NCBI GenBank assembly: GCA_023374045.1
Contig: CM041783.1
Location: 98,925,298-98,989,297 of the forward strand
From: Limonium bicolor
Taxonomy: Eukaryota > Streptophyta > Magnoliopsida > Caryophyllales > Plumbaginaceae
Direction of reading: 5' to 3'
Length of the DNA stretch: 64,000 nt
Shown here in pieces: positions 1-12,329 of this stretch (its first letter is position 1; each line of letters opens with the position of its first letter). The notes beneath the pieces were generated by a model. That model was not told where the DNA came from. It searched no databases and was given only the letters and a program-made list of their open reading frames with translations. The position numbers and the translations under genes were made by a program.

Positions 1-2102
1 AGAGGAGAAATTCTATTTAAAGTGACCTAATCTGAGTGAAGAAAGAAACACACTACCTATCATCGCATCACGACACTCTCACGCTGGTAAACAACGCTCT
101 TTCCACTCATCCACACCATCACCATCAGCAATCAGCTTTACCTTCATCCACATTCACCAAGCACACTAACATCATTGAGGAGGAGCATCGTCAGAAGGGA
201 GTCAGATCATCGTCTTCAACCTTGTGCCGGCAGTCTCTGAGTCTGGATAATCACTCAATTCGAGGGTTTTTCTTCCCTTAGATGAATTCTCTTTTAATTG
301 TATTTATTCACTTCTTTGCAATGTCTGGCTAGTAGGGATTAACTCTAGGGTAGGGTTATTTTCGATGGATACAATTTAGTTAAGATTTCTGCAATTTGAT
401 TATGGGATTGTAATGGATTGTTTCTAGGTTAATGATTATCATTCATCTTCTCTATTAAATTTGCGCATTTATAGAGTCGTTTTGCGAATCCTGTTAGGAG
501 CAGACAAGGTGACTAATAGGAAGTTCGAATTAACCTGGAGATTTGGGGAAAGATTAGTCGGATAGATAATTTTACCTACAAAAGCTAACAATTCTTCGCA
601 CGTAATCCACCTATATGTGTTTTGCCAACTGCTAGATTAGAGTTGACATGTTATGATAGGTGAGCTCTTCCTTTAACTAAGATTTAGGATCGAAGAGAGC
701 TTAAGAATTGGCCTTTCTGTTTCTCATAATTGAATTGTAGATTTTACTAGATTTGTCCAACAAAGAACAGCCCAAACCCGGAGTTTCATTCATTTCACTG
801 AACTCACCAAGTTACTTTCATTAATCGTTCATCTAGTTTTTAATTTGCGTTTTTCTCAATTCAGTTACAAAAACAATTCACAACCCCCCTGAATTTCCAG
901 TTTTCTTAGGACTTAGGCTTAATTATTCAAGTCCCATGGTTCGATACCTGGTTACTCAATTCCATATACTATAGTGACCGGGATTTTTGCAACCCGACAG
1001 GCTTTTCGTTCTATTAATTTCTAGGTTTATCAATTTAGTTTTAGTAGAACATTTTCCCTGTTTGCAAAATTGATAAACCTAGAAATTAATAGAACGAAAA
1101 GCCTGTCAGGTTGCAAAAATCCCGGTCACTATAGTATATGGAATTGAGTAACCAGGTATCGAACCACGGGACTTGAATAATTAAGCCTAAGTCCTAAGAA
1201 AACTAGAAATTCAGGGGGGTTGTGAATTGTTTTTGTAACTGAATTGAGAAAAACGCAAATTAAAAACTAGATGAACGATTAATGAAAGTAACTTGGTGAG
1301 TTCAGTGAAATGAATGAAACTCCGGGTTTGGGCTGTTCTTTGTTGGATAAATCTAGTAAAATCTACAATTCAATTATGAGAAACAGAAAGGCCAATTCTT
1401 AAGCTCTCTTCGATCCTAAATCTTAGTTAAAGGAAGAGCTCACCTATCAGAACATGTCAACTCTAATCTAGCAGTTGGAAAAACACATATAGGCGGATTA
1501 CGTGCGAAGAATTGTTAGCGTTTGTAGGTAAAATTATCTATCCGACTAATCTTTCCCCAAATCTCCAGGTTAATTCGAACTTCCTATTAGTCACCTTGTC
1601 TGCTCCTAACTGTATTCACAAAACGACTCTATAAATGCGTAAATTTAATAGAGAAGATGAATGATAATCATTAACCTAGAAACAATCCATTACAATCCCA
1701 TAATCAAATTACAGAAATCTTAACTAAATTGTATCCATCGAAAACAACCCTACCCCAGAGTTAATCCCTACTAGCCAGACATTGCAAAGAAGTGAATAAA
1801 TACAATCAAAAGAGAATTCATCTAAGGGAAGAAGAACCCTCGAATTGAGTGATTATCCAGACTCAGAGACTGTCGGCGCAAGGTTGAAGACGATGATCTG
1901 ACTCCCTTCTGACGATGCTCCTCCTCAATGATGTTAGTGTGCTTGGTGAATATGGATGAAGGTGAAGCTGATTGCTGATGGTGATGGTGTGGATGAGTGG
2001 AAAGAGCGTTGTTTACCAGCGTGAGAGTGTCGTGATGCGATGATAGGTAGTGTGTTTCTTTCTTTACTCAAATTAGGTCACTTTAAATAGAATTTCTCCT
2101 CT
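1..2102. repeat. 2.1-kb near-perfect palindrome (inverted repeat arms 1-1035 and 1067-2102)
   Basis: The left arm reads out again as its reverse complement in the right arm, with a 31-base spacer at 1036-1066. Differences are scattered single bases, a few percent by eye. The left arm runs off the window edge, so the full inverted repeat may be longer. The arms carry no convincing gene. The sequence around 930-1010 looks like retroelement leader or LTR sequence, so two inverted LTR-type copies are a reasonable guess. Alternatives are a foldback transposon or an assembly inversion. The His-rich 81-residue frame at 36-281 starts at GTG and has no recognisable domain. Confidence 0.85.
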
Positions 2103-2640
2103 TTTCCCTTCAAAACGCCAAACTTCTGGTGAGAATTTAGTCGCGTCCGAACATTGGTCCGACCTTCAATGTTCGGACACATTGTTTTGAGCGCTCCAGT
2201 TCCAAAAGTCTCGACTTGTGTTGAACTTGGATGTTCGGACAAAGTTCAGACATGCACCGTAGGTCAGACTTCCGACTTTTCTCATTGTGATTCTCGAACC
2301 ATGTCCGAACTTCGATGTTAGGACTGAAGTTCGGACATTTCATCAGGCACAGCACACGAACTCTCGACTTGCATCCGAGCTTGGATGTTCGGACACAAGC
2401 TCGGACACCCCTTCAAAATCCTCTAAATTATCGTTCTAACTCCAATTCGACCCCCGTTTGTTGCACCATCTCCCTTGTGAGTTAATCTACCGTTTCCTCA
2501 GCTTTTCTCTGCATTTAACATAGAAAAAGGTATCTAGCCTTAACAAACAACAAACCAAAGGAAAACATAAGATAAATGTGGAATATTATCGATGTGCGTA
2601 TAAACATTAGACATTAAAGACCACTAAAACCATTCATATT
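2103..2640. repeat. LTR-like non-coding DNA with a cluster of GTTCGGAC motifs
   Basis: This stretch has no coding potential. Between about 2148 and 2410 the octamer GTTCGGAC, or its complement GTCCGAAC, recurs several times and can pair with itself. AT-rich sequence follows to about 2640. It may continue the unit that forms the palindrome at 1-2102, since the matching part of the other arm would lie before the window starts. Confidence 0.4.
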
Positions 2641-4439
2641 TCACACTCATCAGTGATATGAGGTTACTTAATGTCCTTGACAATATTGTCGTTTCATAGA
2701 GTTGCGCGTTTTTAAATAATTATGGACCGGTTCGTTTTAGGCATCTGCCTTACGGTGTCTAAGTTGGATATTTGTCCAGGTTATCATGTGCTTCCATCTC
2801 ATTGCTTCGTTCAACTGTCGTTGACTATGCCAGCCGTTGATGATTAATCATACTTGGGTGTTAATGAGTCAGGCAACAATACTAACTTTCATTTATCAGT
2901 TTGTTCGGCTCGACTATGCCCGCTCTGTGGGGGTAGTCCTCTAAGCTTTCCTCTGTCGGAATTGTATGCCCTTAACCCTTGGTAGGTTATAACATAAGTT
3001 TATTCCCTCTGTCCCTGTTTCGGGGTTTACTAACATATTCAACGAAGATTGTTTATTACTGGTATACTTAATGGTCATCTCGGGAGTTCTATATCCCGTT
3101 CCTGCTGGAAGTCGTTCTGTCGATTGCTTTCATTGTATCTCTTAATACATTCCTTGTATGTTGTTACCTATGTAGTGTTTTGCTCGGATTATTGAGCGAT
3201 CTCTTAGGTTTTCCTCTTGGGGTTCGGGATTGGTGTTCTTACCGTACTGTCGGTTGTTACTGTAGTAGGTTGTACCGTTGCTAAAATTTATATCATTTAG
3301 TATTCCGTCCAAGTTCAGCTCCCTGCTGACTGGTGTGTCGACTCATCTTATCATGGTCAGGCCGTCAGGCCTTTCCCAGGTCTCATTCTCCCGTTCTTAT
3401 GTATTTACAATCTGGTATTAAAATATATTACGTCTGTAGCATTCTACTATCTTGCCATGATGGCTTCCCGTATAGCTTTAACCGTGGTAGCACTTTCTAC
3501 GGCAAGTGCGCCATGCAAGATGGGCTACCGGTACTGCGTGCGTCGGTAATGGCAGTTCTTCATAATCTCCATGTAATTGGTAGTCCTCGGGACTCCTTCG
3601 ATGTTCTCTTACTTAGGATAACTAGCCGTCCGGCAGTTTCCTGGTTGTGTTGACGGTACTGTCACTTATTAGGGCATTGTCTTTCTGAGGGAACCCCTTG
3701 TTATTTCTTATATCTTAATCCTCGCTCCTATTTCCACGCATTTTGTCCCGGTTACTAAGTAATGATTTTCTTTTAGGCACCACATCGTAGTCCTATTTTA
3801 ATATCCATTTTGCACGCGTTTTTATCGTCGTCTGTGCCATGTTGACCAGGTTGTAACCTTCCTTAGTGTATGGGGTGTGGTGTTCCCGTTCCTAACTGGA
3901 CCTTCCGGTATTCTTAACTCTCATGCTTTATATTATCCCACTATTATTCTGATTCGGACCACTGTCCGGTACTCATGTCACTTATCTTTTTCCTTCATGG
4001 CACTCGTAGTGCTTTTCTTATCATTGGTATGGCGGGTTATTTCGACTGCGTAGCATGTAGACCCATGTTGCCGGTAATATCCGTTCCCTTACTGGTAGAA
4101 TTCGTTAGTAGCGCCTGTTTCACTGTTGCGCTCCATTAAAAGCCTCCAAGTTTTTGTAAACTGTTGTACAACAAGATATTTCTCGTATTGCTTACTGATA
4201 ACTAACTGCCAGATCGTGTTTTCCCGAGTAAGAGAAGGCTTTCTTCTCTCTGGCATTTGTTCCACGTATTCAAGGTTAAGGATGTGGAGGGCGGGTTTAG
4301 GTACTATGGATATCCGGTAAACACCGGGAAGTCCTAACTAACGCACCTCTCGCTCTATCACTCAACCCTTACCCCATAACTCAACTCAACCTCAGTATTC
4401 TCCTAAGTTTGGTAATTCCTGTCATCAGAGCGTAACTAC
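2641..4439 (-). mobile_element. Non-coding interior of a minus-strand LTR retroelement
   Basis: The segment lies directly downstream, on the minus strand, of a tRNA-iMet primer site and a 4.5-kb LTR. By position it is therefore the start of that element's interior. It is less AT-rich than its surroundings. No reading frame longer than about 100 codons is present and no gag or pol motif is visible on either strand. It is either a heavily decayed coding region or the interior of a non-autonomous (LARD-like) element. The left limit is uncertain. Confidence 0.45.
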
Positions 4440-4451
4440 GCTCTGATACCA
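4440..4451 (-). other. Primer binding site, tRNA-iMet type, inside an 11-bp hairpin
   Basis: On the minus strand the sequence is TGGTATCAGAGC, the standard complement of the 3' end of plant initiator tRNA-Met. It lies 5 bases from the LTR end at 4457. Positions 4424-4434 and 4437-4447 are perfect inverted copies of an 11-mer separated by two bases, so most of the primer site can be buried in a stem. Confidence 0.8.
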
Positions 4452-4456
4452 CTTTT

Positions 4457-7400
4457 TGTAACACCCCAACTCATAAATACAAAGTAATCTTATAAATCTC
4501 CATTTACTTAACTCATCATTACAGCGGAATCCTTACAACAGTTGGTGTTACCGTAGTTAGTCACCCACGTGACTAACTAGGCATACTAAATACTCCAAGA
4601 TCTAGCTACGGTCTGATGGACCCGAATATACCAAACATTAGTACTTACAAGCCTTAACCAAATTTCATAACAATCTCATAATCTCCTCACATCCTATACA
4701 ACGTACGAACTCGAATGACCATACGAGAGTACATGCATAACTCGTAAGTCGCACTTAAACCCGTAATACATCTACCCCATCTTACTCTCATGACGGTCAC
4801 CTTCTGACGTTCACCTGCGAAATAAAAACAGCCCCCAAAGGGGGTCAGCAAAATTGTTGGTACGATCCTCTCATGGCCCCCAAGCTAACGTGGCTACAAC
4901 GACTAATTGGCGATAGCATGGAGGTTGATTAGATGCACAACATAATAGAAAGTGCAATAAACAACAAGCCAAATATGAACAATCAAAGTTCAAACACAAT
5001 GAACGACTTAAATGTGTTCCCTTAATTAAGTTAATTATTTAACTCCTTGAGTTATGTTTCCTCTTAATCTCAGTCCAACCTTATCTTACCTCAATCTTAA
5101 TTCTTATCTTAGTCTTAGAATACAACCAATCTTTAAATAGAAATGGTTGCATCTTATCTCAAATTTTATCTCAAACAAGATAACCGTTCTTTAATTAGAT
5201 TCGGTTATACTTAGTCCATTGTTTATTTTTGTCGGGTCAAAAGTAACCCTAGCCAGCGGCCGAGAACTGCGCTGGTTAAACACATAATTCTCAAATTAGT
5301 TGGGATTCAGGTAGATCCCACCACACCATCTCAATGCCTCCTACCTTGGACTGGAAGTCCAATGTAGCTGAGCCGACATTCAACCCTAGGCAACAAGTCC
5401 GAGGAAAGTCCTTAAGCGGAAGTCGGATCTGATCAAGATACCGACCCCTTTCCTTAACATGCATGACCGGAGTCAGTCCCGGATTCCTCACTCCCCCCAA
5501 GTTCCAATTAGTAGAAGTTTCGAAGACAATGTTTGTTGGTTAAACCTCTTTCGGTTATTAACAAACTAAAATTAGGAAGTGTCCTTGTTCTTATACAAGT
5601 GTTTACTAAACATTGTAAGTTCTTAGAGATAAGTTGTGTTAGTGCATCACATTGACACAACAATATAAAAACCGGTTGCATGCTTTATCTTGTTTAGTCG
5701 GCACACATAAACAAATAGTACACAAGCCGAGGGACACCTCGTTAGCAAGCAGGTCACAAGAAAGACTGTACCATTCACCGTTGGTCGTTTGGTTGCTTAC
5801 TCCCCTCCGGAGTCCAAATCTCAAGTCCTAAGACATTCATTCAGTTTTAGGTTGTTAATTACTTTTCCAATAAATCTAACTTACTTAACTCTCTTAATCA
5901 CTAATGACCCCCATATAACACCCATTAAGTTCTTATAAATTTAGTCTTAAGTGAATCACTTCTCCTCATTCCTTATACCTATTCACCCACTTAATTATCA
6001 TTGTTACTCACCAAACGTGTCTTAAACAACCTTATATTATCATTACATATCAATCCCCATCTAGCACCTCTTAAATTCTTACTAACTTAACCTTAAACAC
6101 TTAAAACCATTTTACTTACCTTAATCTCTTAAGTCCTTATATGCTTATCTTTCTAATCATCATCACTCCTCTAATGTTGGACCACTAAGTCATTGTAATT
6201 TAAACTCAATCTCATAAGTTATTCATTTCTCATACTTGTCCACCCTTCTAATGGTCATAAAATGTCACCAAACAAGGCCTAAACACCATCTAAAACCATT
6301 ACCATCCAATCCCCCATCATTAAAGCCAAAAACAATTTTTTTCTTTCTCTGCACTGGACCGCCCCTCTAGGTGATCCCAGGGGCGGTCCAACCAGAAGCC
6401 TCATACACTGCAGAATTTCACTAGACCTTCCCATAGGGGCGGTCCCTAGGGGCAGTCCACAGCAGAACCCATTTTTCAAAGTGCATTTCTCCTCATTTTG
6501 AACTCCAAATTCCCCCAAATCTTTTCCCACTCATTCCATAATCTTTCCACATGTTTCCTACACGTTTATACACCTTAAAACATGCACTAAACCCTCCTCA
6601 AACATCACCAAACTTGTCACTCAATTTCTTACAAAATTCTTACACTTAACACTTGATTCCTTACACTTCCCTCTTGTAACTTTTCCTAAGACCTCAACTA
6701 ATCATTATGTTTCTTCACAACCATCTTAAACTCCTCAAGCATCATTATGCATACCCATTTGCTTACTCAAACTTCTCAAAGCTATATATAATCTAGCACA
6801 TGCTTACATCCTTTAAGTCACTATACCTTATTTTTCCTTCAAACTTTGTACAAGTTTCCTAGCTTCCTTAACCATGGTTTTGGGTGCCTTAAATTCACCA
6901 TTGTAACCCCTAGTGCCTCTTAGACATCCCTAGGTCTTCCTAGTACTCAAGAACTCCATAGTTTATCCATTTTCACCAAAACAACCCTTAGTGTTTACTA
7001 GAGCATCCTTAGTCATAAAATCTCCTTAGAACACCTTAAACACTTAGTTTCCTCTCCAAATTTTGACATGGCTTCCTTAGTTTATTACTACACCCCACAT
7101 TTAGTTTTTCACCCTTAATACAATCATGAATACTCAAATTTCCTTTAACATTTCCTAGTAAATCCTTGGTCATTTAAATCCACAACAACCACTAATACAC
7201 TTTGTTTTCTACTCAAATTTTACCATAGCTCCTCTAGTATATTATCATGCCCATATGCATGGTTTTTCTCATTCAATCATCTCACACACATCAAATCCTT
7301 TCCTCATGATATTTCTCACCAAACCCTAACCATTCATAACAAACTCAATATATGCAATAATCTTAAATTGCATAGCACTAAGGCTCTTAAATGACATGGC

Positions 7401-8985
7401 TCTTAGGCCCTTAAATGACTTAAACTTAAACACTGAATTTTCCCACATATAAAGCTTTCAACCTACAAATACACACAACAGTGCTCCCATAGCAATATAA
7501 TTGTTCTCATAATTCACCTTATACTTATCTTATTAACTCATTCCCATTGGCTCCTTAGTCACAAGTTCACTAGCTTGTTTAAATGCTTTTTCTAGGTTAT
7601 ACAACCCATTACTTAATGTAAGCTTTAAGCTACATTAGTACTCATCTAAAACTCATTCCTTAAAACTTAAACCACCATTAGGTAAGCAATTTTCCTTAAT
7701 TTCCTCAAGCTTCTCTTACTTTCCTCCTTAGGTTTTCTTAATTGAATTTCGGAAAGGACTTCAATCCTCTTGCCAATGTTCTAATCCACATTCAAATAAT
7801 CTAATGAGCACTAAGCAATATGCCTAAACTCATAGAATTCATCCTTAGGTTAAAATATGTGTTTTAAAGCTTAATAGTGTATGCTTACCTTTGAATTTTG
7901 GAATGGCTTTCATAATGTAGATAGGTAAGACCTCATAAAGTCTTTGGAGAATATAATCAAGCTAGAACAAGAGATAAAACAAGGTCCCATGAGCAGATGA
8001 ATTTCGATTATGAAGGAAAAGTGATTGAAACTTTGTTTTTCTTACATTTTCCATACCTTTAATGAATGGAGAAGATAATGAACACCTCAAGCTAGTTTTT
8101 CCTCCTCTAATGGTGATTTCCCATGGCTCCAAAATTAAGCTTTTCAAATTTTTAAAAGATTGGAAGCAAGGCCTTGGTCTAACTAAGAAATCTATGCTTA
8201 GTTTTTGATTTGGAGCTAAAATGAGCAAGTATGGACAAAGCAGGTGGTGGTGCCATGGGTGTCCTTGGACGGCTTTAGAACAGAGGAAGAATAAAACGTT
8301 GGTGAAGAAGAGAAATGAGGAAGAGAGGAGAGAGGTAGGCTAGGAAAAGATATTTTGCTTTTAAAAAGGTAAATAGTACTATTCTCTCTGTTACTCTTCT
8401 TTTCCCTTAATTTGCTGGCTCCTCATGGTGAGTCACCATTCAAAACCGTTCCTCCCTTTATTAATAAGAGACTTTTGGTCTTTGTTGACCAATTTATTGA
8501 CTTATGTTGACTAAAAGCTTAAACTAGGCACTATTTGGCACTTTTCACAAATTAGTGCACAAATTTGTGAAATTTTTTTTCTCATTTATTCAGGCTTCCT
8601 AATGTGATACTAATTAGTACACATGTTGATTAAGGTGTAATCATGGGAATTTAGCCACTCAAAACCCATTTCTAAGACAATTTCTCAAAAGGGTGCTTTA
8701 AAAAGTCTTAAACCACATTTGTGTTTAAGCTTGTTTTTTAGCTTGGTATTCTTTTGTAATTAATTTAACATGTCCATTAGCATGTTAATAAGGTCTTATA
8801 ATGATATTTGGGTGCTAATCAAATTCACTCCAAGCTTAGAGCACATTTTTGCTTAAATTGCCCTTTTGGCGTTTTCTTGTGTTTTCCTTGGTTTAAATTG
8901 TCTACCAATGTTTCTAAGGCATGGTTTAGCCTTACTGAATCATAACTTGATGTTTACTTAGTATACTTAGGTTTGGGGTATTTCA
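4457..8985 (-). mobile_element. Long terminal repeat (4.5 kb) of a minus-strand retrotransposon, probably Ty3/gypsy
   Basis: On the minus strand the segment starts TGAAATACCCC and ends GGGGTGTTACA. That is the TG...CA arrangement with a short terminal inverted repeat expected of an LTR, and a primer site follows at once. A very long LTR with a tRNA-iMet site suits Tekay/Del-type chromoviruses, but no coding domain is present to confirm the family. The LTR has no genes. Short frames inside it, such as 6279-6530, coincide with a GC-rich repeat cluster. A diverged inverted relative occupies 8986-12329. Confidence 0.7.
6345..6475. repeat. GC-rich palindromic cluster (GGGGCGGTCC / GGACCGCCCC)
   Basis: Within very AT-rich LTR sequence, three or four copies of a decamer like GGGGCGGTCC and its complement occur close together and can form hairpins. 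The equivalent position of the inverted relative (about 10530-10800) also holds a GGTCC-type cluster, but with different bases. Confidence 0.6.
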
Positions 8986-10529
8986 AATTCCTTATAACTT
9001 CTAGCTCTATGCTCCAAAATTAATTCCAAGACCACCATTGTTCTAGTTAGAGCAAGCTCTTCAACTTTGTCTTTCCAAATCTTCAAAAGCTCCATTTTGG
9101 TGCCATAGAGATCCACCATTGAAGGAGCAAGAACTCATTTTTTCACACTTTGTTTCTCTCCTTTGCTTCAAGGTAAGGAAAACCAAAGAAAATCTATGTT
9201 TCCTCTCATTTTGTTAATGGCCGAAAATTATCTCTTGATGGTGTTTTCTCTTGCTCATTCTTAGCATCATTCCAAACTTCAAAGGACCAGGAGGAGTCCT
9301 CTCTTTCTACTTAATCCAACTCTCATTCAATTCCAAGGTAAACTCCCATTTTAATGTTTTAAAACACTTATGTAAATCTAGGGTTTATATATGAGTTTAA
9401 GTAAGAATCTTAAAGCTCATTACCCTTATATGTGTGTATGGTTAGAAGATTGACAAGTGATCAAGTTCCTTGTTGATTATCAATCCAAGAAAGCAAGAAA
9501 GAAATCTTGAAGAAAAGAGGTAAATAACCTAACTAAATGTGGTTAATGTATCTTAGGAAATTGAGCTTTAAAATGCTTAATAAACTACCTAAGGAGCCAA
9601 TGGTAAATGAGCTAGAAAACTATCCTCAAGGAGGTTATTAAAGACATATGTGATTTGTATGTATTTGCAGGTTAAAGGCAATTATTATGTGGGAAATTCA
9701 GTGTTTAAGATTTATGCAATTTAAGGGCCTAAGAGCCATGTTATTTAAGGGCCTAAGTGCCAAGCAATTTAAATTATGCACTATATTGTTATGTAGTGTA
9801 GTCTAAGGTTTAGTTGTGTGTAAAGAACATTTCTTGTGTGGATGAATAATCTTGATTGTTTAAAGGTGGAAACTATGTGTTTTGGTGTAAGAAAGTGCAA
9901 GTGAAACTATGTTAAAATTTGTTGAGTAAATAAAGATCTTAGGTGTTTAAATGAAGTTTAGTGACCTAGGTTGTACTAGGAAGTGTTAAGGGTTGAATTG
10001 GTGAAAGAAATAGGAATTAAAGTGTTTATAAGCATTAAAATGACTTAAGCTGTTCTTGAGGGTTTAAAATGACTTCGGCATTGTTTTGAAGGATTTAGAG
10101 TGCAAATGAGTTATTTGGATACACCAAGGTCATGGTGGGAGTGTGGTTAAGTCTTGTACAAATTTTGGTAAACAAGAGAGGAATAAAGCCTTAAGGAGGA
10201 TTAGGTGTGAACTTGTGGAAAAGTCTTGAGTAGTTGTGTAAGGAGGTCTTAGTGAGAAAAAGTGTTTTTGGAGGAATTGTAGTGGTGAGAAGAAAACAAT
10301 TTGGTTAGTTGATATTTTAGGTATGGTATACCATTTAGGAACTTATGGAAAAATATTACTAGTGTTAGGAAAATTTTGTAAGAAATTGAGTAACAAATTG
10401 GGCAGGGAATTAGACAACTTTGAGGTGTTATTTTGGCATTAGAATATGCCTAAGATCATATGGGAAGCTTGGGTAATGAATGAGGAGAACAAGTATAAAA
10501 AGGCTTGGAAAATGCATAAGTGTAAAATC

Positions 10530-10800
10530 TGTAGCATGGTCCGAGACTTAGGTCCAGGGTAATGTCCTGGACCACACCAAAATAAGGGCCGAGAATAGAT
10601 ACTACACTCTGGTCTGGGACTTAAGTCTTGTATGAAGTCCCGGAACACCCCTTAATTAAACCCCGAGAGTAGCAGCAAGTATTGGTCCGGGACTTAAGTC
10701 CCATATAAAGTCCCGGACCACGCTAATAAATCAACAGAGAGTTCATTCCATGAATTGGTCCAGGACTTTAGGTAAGGACCAAGTCCCGGACCACTCTAAA
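10530..10800. repeat. Cluster of GGTCCGGGACTT / AAGTCCCGGACC hairpins
   Basis: Four consecutive modules each contain GGTC-YGGGACTTAAGTC followed 15-20 bases later by its near complement GTCCCGGACCAC. The modules are spaced about 70-80 bases apart in AT-rich LTR DNA and would form a row of stems in RNA. The related LTR at 4457-8985 has a differently spelled cluster at the same relative position. Confidence 0.7.
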
Positions 10801-12324
10801 AAAATGTTGTTTAAGGTAAGAAAATGACTTGTGTAATGATGGTGATTGATAAGTAATGATGTTATAAGGTTGTGTAAGACATGTTAGGTGAGTTATAATG
10901 ACAATTAAGAGGGTGAAAAGTTGTGATTAGGTGTGAAAGTAAAACAAGTTAGAAATGTGAAGTAATAAGTTAATCAAAGGTCGATTACAGTATTTAACCG
11001 ACATTTCTAAATGTGTATAGGAGTTGCCTACAGTGGAAAACAAACGCAGCAGGGAGCAAGGTATGGTTTTCTTGTAGTATGTTTGCTACCAGTTTACACC
11101 GGCTTGTGTGTTGTTTGTTTTTTTGTGTGGTTATGACTTTGTAAGACTTAAATCATGAAACGAGTTTGCAGTCATTGTTATTATTTTGACGTGAGTGTAC
11201 CGGTACCGTTAACCTCGATTACATGCTAACCAGATAGTTAACCAAACAATACGTAAGAGAGCGGTACCCAGTTTTAACGTTTCCACCTAAGAAACGTTCT
11301 AACTACGGCTATGTATGAGCTACTTGTGGTGTGTGTTATTAAACGTATCCCACTTCCTTTGTATGCCTTATTGGGCCTAAACATTTTCTGGTGATTTATT
11401 TGTGTTAAGTTCCATCAATGGGACTTCTAACAAGTGGTTAACCGGGGAGTGAGGAATCCGGTCGTTCCGGTCACGTGTGTATGTACGGGAGTTGATATCT
11501 GAATCAGATTTGCCTCTCTTTATGTTATGGTTGTTTTTACTTCTTGGATTACAATCACCCACATGCTTAACCAAGGCTTACCTATCTGACTATTAATCGG
11601 ATTAGGGGGATTATATGTACGGTGTGCTTGGATCACTATATCTGACACATCTTTGGGTTAAGTTATTCGATCGACAAACAGAACGGTAATGAGTTATGCA
11701 ACAAGCTTAACATGAGATTGAGATCATTCTCTAGGCTTACCAAGTTTGACTAACTAATGTTTGGTTTGTTTCCTAAAGAGAATCATTCCTGTTGTGTTAT
11801 ATGTTGTTGTTGCTATGCAATATTTATTGCTTTACTTGTTTATGTTGTATGTTAAAATGAATGCCATGTTATCATGACAATTGGTTGCGTGTATCCCGGT
11901 AGCCGACGGGCTGCACGTTAATCATACCAGCCATGGGTTGCTGAGCCCCTTTGGGGCACCATATTTCATTTTGCAGGATGAGGATCGAGGAAGCGGAGTG
12001 GCTTTAGATCCTAGGCGTTGTGAAGTACTTATGTTAGTTTTTAGATGTTGGACCCGGGATGCGCCTGTGCTCCCGTGGTGATATATTTTGGCGATGTCAG
12101 ATATACAGTGATGTCTGTAAATATTTACACTCGGTAAGGTTGGTTGTAATTACGGATGTTAGTACTATGCTCGGGAGTCTGTGCATCAGACCGATACTAA
12201 TATATGTATTCTGCCTTGTTAGCCACGTGGGTGGCTAACGGCGTGTAACACCGACTTGTTTAGTTAATGGTTAAGTTATAATTAACATTGCGGTATCAGT
12301 TTATTGTTAAGTTTAAGTAGGGGT

Positions 12325-12329
12325 GTTAC
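12325..12329. other. Target site duplication GTTAC, left copy (copia element)
   Basis: GTTAC immediately precedes the 5' LTR start TGTTGGAG and recurs immediately after the 3' LTR at 53829-53833. It is a 5-bp duplication as expected of copia integrase. Confidence 0.95.

Larger units (their letters stand above)
8986..12329 (+). mobile_element. Truncated, inverted relative of the 4457-8985 LTR
   Basis: Read on the plus strand, this segment aligns with the reverse complement of 4457-8228. One clear anchor is the doubled ATTTAAGGGCCTAAG block at about 9715-9765, matched by its complement at 7380-7420. Others are the CCACGTGG/CTAAC block near 12225 against the one near 4565, and the end GGGGTGTTAC near 12320 against GTAACACCCC at 4459. 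Divergence is considerable, with many indels. The first ~750 bp of the LTR are missing, so the copy is 5'-truncated. The copia element at 12330 inserted one base short of this LTR's end, and the final A lies at 53834. Confidence 0.65.

Noticed and set aside
36..281. 81-codon frame with a His run
   Set aside because: It starts at GTG, lies in the palindrome arm, has no domain and no promoter or start context. Its inverted copy gives the same chance frame.
4126..4320. Short frames in 2641-4439 (such as 3333-3653) as host genes
   Set aside because: They have no domains and no splice or promoter context. The region is the interior of an LTR element by its position next to a primer site.
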